Source of the DNA: Basidiobolus meristosporus CBS 931.73 | Taxonomy: Eukaryota; Basidiobolomycota; Basidiobolomycetes; Basidiobolales; Basidiobolaceae | NCBI GenBank assembly: GCA_002104905.1 | Contig: MCFE01000389.1 | Span: 1 to 64,000, forward strand | Reading direction: 5' to 3' | Length of the DNA stretch: 64,000 nt | Shown here: piece by piece, positions 33,831-44,849 of the stretch | How positions within the stretch are numbered: position 1 is the first letter of the stretch | Layout: every line of letters begins with the position of its first letter | Position numbers and translations under genes: made by a program | The notes under the pieces: generated by a model | What the model was told of the DNA's origin: nothing | What the model saw: the letters and a program-made list of their open reading frames with translations, nothing else | Database searches by the model: none

Positions 33831-35640
33831 ATTAGTACCTCTTAGTCACGGGACATTAACTTTGTGATGGCCTTTTGATGGGATCATCTCAATGATTTTT
33901 CACAGGGTACCTCCAACATTTATGAGTGTTAGTAGCCTAATGCCTCTTTTTCACACTGTTTACTCTCCAACTCAACTGGTGTGCATACTTATGGTGTACA
34001 CAAACTGCTTGTTTCTGAAGAATGATAAGTTGAAACTCAATTGTAAACTGTACTGACCTATACAAGTTCCTTTACCCAACACTAATATTTAGCTCATCCA
34101 TATACTAAATAAGTAACTTTGTTAAAGTCCATTGTTTATTAAATATTTCTGCTTTAACACCCTTTTCCATGACTTTGGTGGAAACCTTATGGTTTTATGC
34201 CATTGCTCATTCACTGGCTCTCATATAAACTGGTTTTGAGCCAGCACCGCAAGGTATATGGCCTCATCTGCCAGTCCTTCTATTATCTCCTTGCAATATT
34301 CAGTTGTCTATCCTTAAGCATTGCTCTTGATGAAGATTTAGTTGGTTCTAGATAGATGGCATCAGTTAGTGAGAACTGCAACCTTTTTCTTACACTTCTC
34401 TGTCACTGTGTAGATACCTATGAGAAATTATTGAGGTCATCCCATCAAAAAGCTTTCACAAAGTTAAAATCACATGACTAAGAGGTACTGATCTTGTCAT
34501 GACACTGTGCAGACGCCATTAAAAAATAATCACACTCCAGATTGCACAAAAAACTTAGTCAAATTGTTTCATCACCACAATATATACGTGGCTTTTGATT
34601 GGTTCCCTGTCAATTTGCTTGCTTTCTGATCCCAGACACTCTATTGCCTCCAACATTTGTGTGCATTGATTGGCTATTGCCTCTTTTTCACACTCCTTAC
34701 TTCCTGACTCAACTGTTTCTCTTACTTTTCAAGTGTACAAATTGATTTGTTTCTGTTGAAGCCTCAGTTGTACATTGATTGCCAATTGTAGTGACCTATA
34801 CAAGTCCCTATACTTTACACTAACATTAAGTTCAACCCCACACTCAACAAATAACTCCATTAAAATCCACCACCCAATAAGTATTTTTGCAGTAACACTC
34901 TGGTTCCATAACTTTGGTGGGAACCCAACAGCTTTATGCCACTGTCATTCACTGGTTCCCACATGTTGCGGTCTTCAGCCAGCACTGCAAGGTCTAGCAC
35001 CTCTTCTGCCAGTCTTTGCTATAAGTCCTTGCAATAATCCAGTGCATCTTCTTGAGCACTGCTCTTGGAGAAGTGCTGCAACCTCTTGGTGTGCCCATTA
35101 ATGTTCCAAAACTCCACTGAAGGCAATGTGATAGTCTTTCAAGCTCTTGACATTGTAGCTGTGTCTGTCAGTGGGATCTCCACTGTGTCAACAATGGAGG
35201 CTGTGGTAGAAAAATTACCTTTTCAGCAAACTCATCTGCCTTACTGGAATGTAGCTCAACTGGCTGCACTTCCAACTCATGTAAAAACAGCTGTTTTCTT
35301 GTTGGTAATTCTTCTTGGCTATGATCAGATTCTGTCTATTCCAGGCTTGCGGTGCTAATTGGTGAGAACTGCAGTTTTTTTGCATGCCTCCCTGTCTCAT
35401 GCCTGGGTAGACATTTTTCCTTTTCCCTTTTCCTTTATTGCTGCCAGTGCTTTCACTGCTGCTTTGTCTGAGTGCTTCTTGTAACAAACTACATTTTATC
35501 CTGGATAAATTCTGCTTCAACACATCCATTTTGGCCTGCTTTTCCCTTCCTAGCACTCTTCTGTCAACCTGATGTTTCTTCACCACTTGTTTTGAGCTCT
35601 CAACCATAGCTGTCACAGGCTCCTGTAAAAGAGGCTGGTT
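33831..35640 (-). pseudogene. tandem accessory-gene block (two copies) of the Plavaka family
   Basis: Two diverged direct copies (about 33,840-34,430 and 34,440-35,110 onward) carry the 3' part of the accessory gene on the minus strand. The longer one extends to 35,616 and contains an amphipathic KQAKMDVLKQNLSRIKCSLLQEAL coiled-coil stretch, a basic GSNKGKGKRKN patch, an MRQGGMQKNCSS segment, and after breaks FSGVLEH and LLQEQCSRR. Layout matches the accessory protein: coiled coil, basic patch, C-terminal conserved region. It interrupts the transposase and lies between duplicated transposase segments. Confidence 0.5.
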
Positions 35641-38273
35641 TTTTTCTTTGATGAAGAAGGTTCACTGATGGATTTTGTGTCTATCTCCCCTAACAACAGT
35701 ACCACATATAAGCCTGGTCAAATTACTATATGCAATGAGACAACACCCATTTAAACAAATGCCAAGGATACTTTATGCAGCCAAGTGAGCCCAGTAATCC
35801 ATTTACTTGCAAGTGATGTAATGTTGTGGTTACAGAAGTGGCACATTTCTGCAAATATTAGTAATGGGGGCTTTAAGGATTTATTACTACTTCTAGCCAA
35901 AATCATACTGGGATGCAACTTACCATGTATATGGTACAAGTAGACAACCCTCATGCGGCTGGCAACATATGATCCAGCAACTGTCCTGATTCCAGCATGT
36001 GACAACAGTTGCATAGCACTCACATCCAAAAATGCTACCATTGCAACAAGTCCAAATTGTCAGGAACCCACCACTATTGAGGAAAAGCATTCTTCACACT
36101 CCCGATATATTCCTGTAATACCCTGTTTGAGGAAGCCTATGCTGTCCAACAAGTATTGCAAAGCTATACAGTATTGCACTCAGTATCAATATAAGCACAA
36201 ACATATCCAACACGTTTGATAGCAAACATTACAAACAGCCAAGAAGCAAGGGCTACTTTAAAGGTATGTATGACCATGCCTTTGCTTTGGCACTTGATGG
36301 ATTCTCATTAAACAAGTACCCTACCAGCAAATCCTGCTGGCCACTAATTCTCATCAATTTGAATCTGCAGCCCATCCTGCAGTATCAGAGTAATAATCTG
36401 ATGAAAATCTCACTAGTATCTTGGCCTAAATCACCATCCAACCTGGATAGCTACCTGTATCCATTGCTGGATGAATTTTGTATGCTCTCCAGCAGAATAA
36501 CAGTAAATGGTTATCATGTAAAAGCGCATATTATTATCTGCATTGGAGGTACCTCAGCCATCAGCAAGATAGCAGGTTTTGCTGGGCACCATGGAATGTA
36601 TTGCTGTTAAATGTGTGAGATCCAGGGGATTTACTGCACAACTTAAACACATTATTATTACCAAAACACCAGCACTAAGAGCATTATCTTTCCACAGAGA
36701 GAATGTACAGAAGTAAGTATGCAATTGCAGCAAAGTTGGCTAGCCATAAGCCATTGACCAGAATATGGAATCAATTGGAAGCCAGAGATACTTAAGATAG
36801 TGGGTATTTGTTGGAGCAAAAGCTTTTCACTGGGTGCAAGGCATTTGCTTTTCAACAATATTCCTATACTGATGACCAAGTTGTACATGGTGCATATCAA
36901 GTTAAATGAACCCTTTGAGATACAGTAGAAATTTGAAAGAATTGGCAAGATATTTCAGAGTATCCCCTACCCTAGGTACTTCTCATAGGTTCCAATTAAT
37001 ATTCATACGCATATTCAACAATACAAATGCAATGACTGGATGAACTTAACATGTATTTTTTCAAGTGGTGTTCTAAAGCCATTCTGACCAAGAGTACATT
37101 TGAAGCATTGGGAGTCTTATATTTACACTGTAGGAATATTTATCCAGAAGCAGACCACCAATGCCAACTTGACACATCTACAGTTGTTGTGGGAGGAGTT
37201 TGTGACAGGATTTGAGCTGCTATCCTACAAACATAAAGCTGAGCACATAGATCTCTGCCACTACTGTATCCATTCTCTACTCCATATAGCACTACGTGTG
37301 GAGAATATTGAGCCTTGCTTCACCTTTTGGGAGTTTCCTATGGAGCAGATGTGTGGGGAGATAGGAACACAAGTCAAGTTGCAGGTTCTACCATATCCCA
37401 ATCTCAACAAGACTATTACCTTCAAGTCTGTCATGGATGTGATGAGTTGGCACATGGAGGACAGCCAGGAAGAGTTGGAAAATAATGAGGACAAATGTGC
37501 ACATGGAGACACCTATGCCTATTACATTAAGAAGCTAAGTAGCTTCAATGCATGGGTAATCAGGTAAGTAATGCAAAGTAGGGTTGGGGGCAACAAGCAA
37601 CTAATTTTTATCAGGAAAGTTCTACCAAGGTATGCCAGATTTCTCATGGTAACAAGTCAACTCTGCACCATTCAATATGGAATTTACACAAACAAAAGCC
37701 AGAGCACACCTCTAAGGGTTACTAGAATCCAGCTGGGAGAAGGAATTTATTGGCTAAATACCAAGATGTTCTTTGTGGATATTTAGGAGGTATTTATGGC
37801 AGAAGTGGTAACAACTAAGTATAAGTATGCAAGATGTATATGTAACCAGCAGTACAAGATATATGGCAACTTTGCAAGTATTGCACTAAAAAGCTGTAAA
37901 GTTGAGATGATAGAAGTATGTCAATAGTGGCAGGTGTGCATGTTTGTGGAGGTTAGTAAGCAGGAGGCCATATTTTTTTTGATTTGAACTGTATGTGGAA
38001 TACCCAAGGTAGTAGTGGGAAAGCAAATAAAGACAGGTAATTCTACAGTGGAATATATGAATTGCCCAAGGGGAGGTAGAAAAAGGAAATACCATTTGGT
38101 AAATTGATACAGTGGCATTATACAGAACCAGCAGTAGGCCATCACCATGCCAATATAATGCCATCAGAGTCTTGCTGTGAGACCATCAAAGTACTGTCAA
38201 GTTTCTTGCCAAATGCGGCAAATGGATGTCCTGGCCAATTGGATACACTTAAAATAGCTATAGAGCACCAAAA
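35641..38273 (+). pseudogene. transposase main region, Plavaka copy 3
   Basis: This is the best preserved copy. The frame 36,266-36,610 carries DHAFALALDGFSLNKYPTSK, CWPLILINLNLQP, SNLDSYLYPLLDEF, HVKAHIIICIGG and ISKIAGFAGHHGMYC. The frame 37,100-37,567 (155 residues) carries AEHIDLCHYCIHSLLHIA, FPMEQMCGEIG and VMDVMSWHMEDSQEELE. These follow the order seen in fungal Plavaka/Tnp2-type (CACTA superfamily) transposases. Several stops and frameshifts lie between the blocks. The element is cut at 38,273 by copia B and its tail continues at 43,712. Confidence 0.72.
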
Positions 38274-38617
38274 TGTTGTAAGAGTCTTGGAGGTATTGGA
38301 GGTGATTAGGAGAAGTAGATCATGTCGTTTCACTTAATGTTTCTTTGAATATAAAAGTAGCATATATACTTTTACATGGTCTTGGCATAAAAAATATGTA
38401 GAATAGGTTAAGAAAGGTCCCATGAATATGTGTGCAAAGTTTGGGGCTGTTTGGTCAACTTCGAGAATTTTCATGTTCTGGGTGCCCATATTTTGGTGAA
38501 AATATTCCAAGTAAATCCCAACAAGGAATTTGGTCAGTATTCTCTAGGATTTGGATTTAATGATCTAAGTGACTAAGTTAGGTGAATATTTAGGTGGAAT
38601 TCCAAACTTTTACAACA
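38274..38617 (-). repeat. copia B 3' LTR, 344 bp
   Basis: On the plus strand TGTTGTAAGAGTC to CTTTTACAACA, followed by CTCCCACTCAG, the complement of the purine tract CTGAGTGGGAG. Confidence 0.9.
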
Positions 38618-38704
38618 CTCCCACTCAGCTAAATGTTCATACTGACTAGTCCTAATTTTGTCCTAAGATATTCAAACTTGTCTCTAGGCAATGGTTTGGT
38701 AAAT

Positions 38705-39438
38705 AGACTTGTTGCATTGGATAGTGCCACATTGAGCTATGAGTGCCAAATGATGCCACAGTATGCCAGAGAGGCCAAGTGAACCTATACTTGGCCACAG
38801 AGTGTTAAACATAGCTCTGCATCTTCATTCAAAGCAGCCCCTGTGTTTCATCTATGATACAGGAGAAAATGCATTTTTTGGCGTTTTTTTGTGGATCAAT
38901 GTTGTGCAGGATGTGTAAGAGCACAGAAGGACTGACAACATACATCAGGTACTCAATACCAATGGCAATCTGAATCTAGCTCTTATGTCTTTTAACATGC
39001 AACAAAAATGCATGGCACTATCTTGGTCCACTGGTACTATCTGGCACTATATTCAATTATCAGCACTAAAGTAAGATCTATACAAAGCACTTATAGTGCC
39101 AGATAGTACCAGTGGACCAAGATAGTGCCATGCATTTTTGTTGCATGTTGAAAGACACAAGCGCTAGAGTCAGATTGCCATGGGTATTGAGTACCTGATG
39201 TATGTTGTCAGTCCTTCTGTGCTCTTACACATCCTGCACAACATTGATCCACAAAAAAATGCCAAAAAACGGATTTTCTCCTGCATCATAGGTGAAACAC
39301 AGGGGCTGCTTTAAATGAAGATGCAGAGCTATGTTTCACACTCTGTTGCCAAGTATAGACTCACTTGGCCTCCCTGGCGCACTATGGCAGCATTTGGCAC
39401 TCATAGCTCAATGTGGCACCATCCAATGGAACAAGTCT
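38705..39438. repeat. complete foldback MITE, 734 bp near-perfect palindrome
   Basis: It begins AGACTTGTTGCATTGGATAGTGCC and ends with the inverse, ending GGAACAAGTCT. The two arms of about 365 bases mirror each other almost to the centre near 39,071 (for example TGCCATGCATTTTTGTTGCATG on one side against its complement). It splits copia B between AAT on the left and AGT on the right; the uninterrupted copia A has GTAAATATGG there, which suggests a 3-base duplication. No open frame; non-autonomous. Confidence 0.9.
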
Positions 39439-39441
39439 AGT

Positions 39442-42400
39442 ATGTCTGCAATCATTTCATCTGTAGGACAGTAAGCTCATCTAACTAGTTTATTCTGTAT
39501 AATGTCATGTATGAAATGATGTCTAATATCTATGTGCTTGGCTCTAGCATGATAAGTTGGACTTCTACCTAATTTTATACATTGTTGATTATCTTGAAAT
39601 AAAGTAAAAGGCATTTTCTAACATAGGCCTAAATCTGTAGAAAGCTTTTTTAACCACATTGCTTCTTTTGTAGCTTCACAGGCTGCCATGTACTCTGCCT
39701 CTGTGGTAGAAAGTGCTATGGTTGGTTGCTTCCTTGAATTCCATGAAATTGCTCCTTTACAGTAAAGAACAGTGTATCCTGTGGTGGATCTTCTGTCTTC
39801 CAAATTTTGTCCCCAATCAGCATCAGAGTATCCCACAAGATCCTGTTCTGAATCCTTATAAGTGTATCTTAAGCAGATATCAGCAGTTCCTTTTAGGTAT
39901 CTAAAAGTCCACTTAACTGCTGCAATATGATCAGAACCATAGTTCTGATTATGTTGGCTGACAATTCCTACTGAATATGAGATATCTGGACGTGTTTCAA
40001 GAATGATATACATCAGACTGCCAATTATATATTGATAAGGAAAGTCAGGACTTACAGATGGCACCAAGCTCTCTTGATTTGGTTGAGTTTTGACCAAGTC
40101 TAGGCTTGTCTCCATTGGGGTAGCTGCCGGTTTACAGTCTTCCATTTGGTACTTCTTTGTTATATCTCAAATATACTTGGATTGGCTTAGGGTGATAGTC
40201 TGGGTACTTGTGACTATGAAGAACTTAATCCCTAATAGTAACTGAGTTCTCCTAGATCAGACATCTTGAACTCCTTAGATAGGCTGGATTTAGTCTCTTC
40301 CAATGTTTCTAGGCTATTGGAAGCTACAACAAGATCATCCACATATAGAGCTAATAGAACTGTATTTGCTCTATCTGGCTCATAGTATATACTATAATCA
40401 GCATTACTCCTTTTGAAACTCTACAATTCCAAATAAGAATCTATCTTGCAATTCCAGGCTCTTGGTGATTGTTCAAGACCAGATAGTGACTTTTAGGCTT
40501 GCAGACTAAATGGAGGTTATCTTGGCCAGCAAACCCATTAGGCTGGTCCATAGACACGTCCTCATCAAGTTCTCTATTCAAAAATGCCATTTTTACATCC
40601 ATTTGATGAATAAAAAGCTTATATTTGGCTGCAGTACCCAATATTAATCTAATGGAATTAAACTTTGCTACTGGTGCAAAGGTCTCAATATAGTCAAGTC
40701 CTTTTCTTTGAGAGTATTCTTTGGCCACAAGTCTTGCATTGTATCTTTCAATTTTACCATTGACCTTATATTTTGTCTTGAAGACCCATCTGCATCCATA
40801 AATTTTTGGTTGATTGGTAATTTGACTAAGTCCCAAGTTTGATTTTCAATCAAAGCCTATATTCCTTGGTATTGCTGATCTCCAAAACTTTGGGATATTT
40901 GTTTGCAGATCTCCAAAACTTTGTCTGAGGGCTACTTAGGGCCTCTTTTACAGTCTGCAGCTCATCAACATGGACTGAATAGGCATAGGCTAAGTTTGTA
41001 CCCTCATTGATATAATAATTTTGGCTATTTCTTGTCCAATTGGATCTCTGGGCATTTGATACTAGAATGATCACTTCTGGGATATCCCTAGACACTGATT
41101 TAGGCTTAGCAACAGTTGTAGAGTCCTCTGGAGTGAAAAAAGTCTCATTGTTTTGCTCTGATTCAGTCCTGACAATTGGTGGACTTGAGATCAGATTTTG
41201 TCATCATCAAATGTCATGTTTATGAAAATTTCAGTCTTCATCAAACAACACATCCCTGGACTTGATTAGCTTCATTGCTTTGGTATTGTAGAGGCTGTAT
41301 GCTTTATTCTCATTGCAGTAGCCCAAAAAAATGCATTTTACACCTTTTGGCTCATGTATTGACTGATTTCTGGGCAGTTTCTTAGCATATGCTGTACACT
41401 CAAGTATTCTTAGATGTTCTGCACTTGATCTGTATCCATACTGTGCATCAAATGGAATATACTCACAAAGTATTCTGCTATAACTCCTACTTTTAAGGTA
41501 TACAGCTGTGGCAACTGATTCCGCTCAAAAAGCATAGGATAATTCTTGATCATGGATCACATATCTTGCCATGTCCATTATTGATCTGTTAGCACATTCT
41601 GCTACTCCTTTTTTGCTGTGGGCAGTATGGTACAGTAGTCTGTTGCTTTATCCCATGAGTTTTGCAGAAATGGGTGCAGAGTTTTGATGTATATTCTCCA
41701 CCATTGTCAGAGAGTATTTCTTGATTTTTCACCAGTTTCCCTCTCCACCATGGCTTTAAACTCCCTGAGCGTAGACAGAGCTTCTTCCTTTCTCACCATG
41801 AAGTAGACCCATGTGTATCTTGTATAATCATCAATAAAAGTGATTAAATGCATCAACCTGCCTAAGGATAAATATTGCATAGGTCCACACAGATCTGAGT
41901 GAATTAGATCTAATTTTTCTTAGTTGTGATTAACCTAGAGCTCCTGAAAAGCTGTCTTGCTTGTTTTCCATATATGTAGGCTTTAAAGTGCTCCAAACTA
42001 GCTGGGGGATCAGTTTTTATTCCAGAAATTAGTTGATCTTGGATCATTTTGCGCAAATAATTAGAATTGATGTGCCCAAATCTCCTGTGCCAAAGCATTG
42101 GTGTTTCTTCATTTAAGTAACTTATATTGGCTTCCAAATATGATGTAATATAAGTAAACCTGTATAGATTCTGATCTCTGATTCCCATAGCAATATGGGC
42201 ACCATTTTGATTGGTGATCTTGCATCCAGAAATGTCAAAGCTGAAACTGAGTCCTTCTGCAGTGGCCTTGCTTACAGATAGTTGGTTCTTGACTATTTCT
42301 GGTACATAGAGTACTTCCTTAAAGGTCAGTGTATGGCTTCTGTCGCTGCTTCTTAGGTTTACTTGGATAGTTCCTTCTCCAACTGCATTAAGTGTTCCAT

Positions 42401-43331
42401 TGACACCCATGAAAACCTACTTAATTGGATTTTCTTGATATTGGGCAAAAAGTTCTTTTTGGTGTATATAGTGTTGAGATGCTCCAGAGTCAATGTACCA
42501 TGTCTGAGAATCCTTGTTTGTGGTCATATTTAGTGCAGATATGAATAGTCTATCTTCAGTTGTTGTGGCATTTCCCTATTCAGGCTTCTTTTGATGATTA
42601 TCTCTCTTTTTGAGACACTGGTCTGATGTGTGTCCTTTCCTTTTGTAGTAGTTGCAAAACAAATTGCTGTTGCCTTTGTAGAGTCTTGGGTACCTCCTTT
42701 GTTGGTTATCATTGCTTATTAAAGCACTTGCTTCTTCCTTCTTATTGGTGCTTGATTTTCTTAATTCTTCATCAAGGAGCCTTATATAATTGTAATTCAA
42801 GGTCAAATCTTCAGTTCTGGACTCTAGGGCCAATACAAGGCCCTGAAGCTTGTCTGTCAGGCTATTCAGGATGGTAGCTATTACATCCTCATCAGTAGTT
42901 GGTATGCCCAGAACTTCCATTTCATCTGCCAGCAAGGTAATTCTGTTAATCAGATTTTTGATTCCTTCTCCTGGTAGCATCTTTGTACTAAAGAATTTTT
43001 GTTTCAGATACATTTTCTTAGCAGCTGAACATGACTGCTAGGTGCCTTCTAATGCCTTCCAGGCATTCTTTGCTGTTTTTGCTCTTGAGCATTGAATTAG
43101 CAATTTGTCCTTAACATTAAGGCAAATGCAGTTAAAGGCACTTTGTCCTTTCTTCTGGTACTTTAAGAATTACTCTCCTACATTTTTGGGAGGGCATTTT
43201 TCTCCCATGACAATATCCCAAAGGCCTCTTTCTTGTAGCAGCATCTTCATCTTCCCCTTCCACAATCGGTTGTTAGATCCATCCAACTTTTTGGCAGAGG
43301 GAAAAATTCCAGAAATAGCAGTGGTAGACAT
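39442..43331 (-). pseudogene. copia B gag-pol remnant
   Basis: From the gag ATG at 43,331: MSTTAISGIFPSAKKLDGSN and MLLQERGLWDIVMGEK; gag block 42,576-43,013 (MYLKQKFFSTKMLPGEGI) with a CCHC knuckle CNYYKRKGHTSDQC; protease/pre-integrase at 41,910-42,410 with ETPMLWHRRFGHINSNYLRK; integrase pieces at 41,500-41,800; RT 40,441-40,836 with YGCRWVFKTKYKVNG and APVAKFNSIRLILGTAAKY; RT end and RNase H at 39,618-40,145 with RPDISYSVGIVSQ, YSDADWGQNLEDRRSTTGY and SWNSRKQPTIALSTTEAEYMAA. Integrase is the most damaged part. Confidence 0.9.
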
Positions 43332-43350
43332 TACAGAGAGGGACAGCTTG

Positions 43351-43362
43351 AGGCTCATTGCC
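43351..43362 (-). promoter_or_regulatory. copia B primer-binding site (tRNA-Met anticodon type)
   Basis: The minus strand reads GGCAATGAGCCT right after the 5' LTR, two changes from the sites of copia A and the non-autonomous element. The gag ATG follows about 20 bases after it. Confidence 0.65.
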
Positions 43363-43711
43363 TGTTGTAAGAGTCTTGGAGATATTGGAAGTGATTGGGA
43401 GAACAAGTAGATTATATGGTTTTCACTTAATGTATTATTGAATATAAAAGTAGTATTTATACTTTTACATGGTCTTGGCACAACAAACGCTTAGGATGGG
43501 CTAAGGAAGGTCCCAAGACTATGTGTGCAAGGTTTAGGGCTGTTTGGACAACTTTGAGAATTTTTAGGTTCTGGGTACCTGGTATTTTGATGAAAATATT
43601 CCAAGTAAATTCCAACAAGAAATTTGGTGTGTATTCTTTAGGATTTGAAGGTAATGATCTAAGTTACTAAGTTGGGTGAGTATTTAAGTGGAATTCCAAA
43701 TTTTTACATAA
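43363..43711 (-). repeat. copia B 5' LTR, 349 bp
   Basis: On the plus strand TGTTGTAAGAGTC to TTTTTACATAA (the expected CAACA end is mutated). It differs from the 3' LTR at many positions, so the insertion is old. Confidence 0.88.
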
Positions 43712-43997
43712 TAAAAGACCACAACAATACCATGCAAATATTGTCACAGCATCTTTAAAAATTGTTAAGTCTTATGCATGTATTAGGTTGTAAGATTAGG
43801 AAAACACTGTCACAATCCCATCATAAGATTGTTGGCAGGGTCACTAATTCCAAGCTGCTGGTATTATAACAGTCTCTAAATGGGATCTTGATGGCAGATC
43901 TGAATTGGATCCACCTGCATGACCAAATTATCTTTCATAGGGGAAATACTTCTTACAGCATGGGAGGGAGGGACTGTGCTTGGAATAAACACAAGGC
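43712..43997 (+). pseudogene. Plavaka copy 3, tail
   Basis: Sequence such as GGGTCACTAATTC-AAGCTGCTGGTATTA matches the reverse complement of 18,840-19,030 in copy 2 and continues the element broken at 38,273. No open frame. Confidence 0.6.
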
Positions 43998-44345
43998 TGT
44001 TGTCAAATTTGTAATTCCACCTGAATATTCACCTAACTTAGTCACTTGGATAATTTCCCACAAGTCTCAGAGAATAGTGTCCAAACTCCTTGTCAATATT
44101 TACTTCAAATATTCTCACCCAAATATCAGGTACCCAAAGCATGAAGATTCTGAGAGTTGGCCAAACAGCCTTAAACTTTGCACACTTATTTTTGGGACCT
44201 TTCTAAGCCTGTTCTACATGTTTGTGATGCCAAGATTATGTAAAAGCATAATTACTACCTTTACATTGAATAAATCATTAAGTGAGAACCACATGATTTA
44301 CTTGTTCTTGCAATCACTTCCAGTATCTCCAAGACTCTTGCAATA
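43998..44345 (+). repeat. solo copia LTR, 348 bp, with target duplication
   Basis: It starts TGTTGTCAAATTTG, ends CTCTTGCAATA, and is flanked by AAGGC on both sides (43,993-43,997 and 44,346-44,350). It is in the opposite orientation to copia B. A perfect 5-base duplication around a single LTR shows LTR-LTR recombination after insertion. Confidence 0.88.
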
Positions 44346-44849
44346 AAGGCAGGAGAGTAGAGCTATGCAAGGCAGGACCAGGAAAGGACTGAGGTGTGGA
44401 TTAGCAATGAAAGGTGAATTCAAAGGCATGGCCATTTATTCAAGAACTGTGTTTATCAGACTGATGAATACATAAGGGGGATAAGACTATATATACTTCT
44501 TAGCAATATGGATGCCAAGGAATATTGGCTAATAATGATAGGGTTCTGGGGTGAGGCATGGTAAGTGTGCCAAGATAGAGACCTACCAATAAACAGACTA
44601 GAATATCACATGGGGATATGCCAGGGGTCATCTGATCATGTGACTAGGTTGTGTGAGGTGCAAATAACAAATTTTGTATTGAACTACATAAATTTCAATG
44701 GGAAGCTTTTGTAGAGTATTCCATTGTGTAACATTGACTTAGAGCTTTCAAGAACTGCTAGAATTTAGTGGAACTTTGTAGAAGGAGCTGGGACCTCTCC
44801 ACCAACTTGATTTGGCTGGACCATGAATGGCCACAGGTATCATGTGATC
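44346..44849. other. no recognisable gene
   Basis: Moderately AT-rich spacer between a solo LTR and a foldback MITE. No long frame and no repeat that I can match within the window. Confidence 0.4.

Larger units (their letters stand above)
38274..43711 (-). mobile_element. Ty1/copia element B, complete structure, minus strand
   Basis: LTRs at 38,274-38,617 and 43,363-43,711 flank a full-order but decayed gag-pol, with a foldback MITE inserted near the 3' LTR. CAAAA precedes the element and TAAAA follows it, a possible 5-base duplication with one change. It sits within Plavaka copy 3; copy 2 shows the uninterrupted sequence. Confidence 0.9.

Noticed and set aside
35215-35616. 133-codon minus-strand frame as a host gene
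   Set aside because: It is part of the repeated accessory-gene family of the transposons, with other copies on both strands.
38705-39438. CRISPR-like or tandem-repeat array suggested by repeated AGTGCC
   Set aside because: The repeats are irregular and arranged as a palindrome, fitting a foldback element; the genome is eukaryotic.
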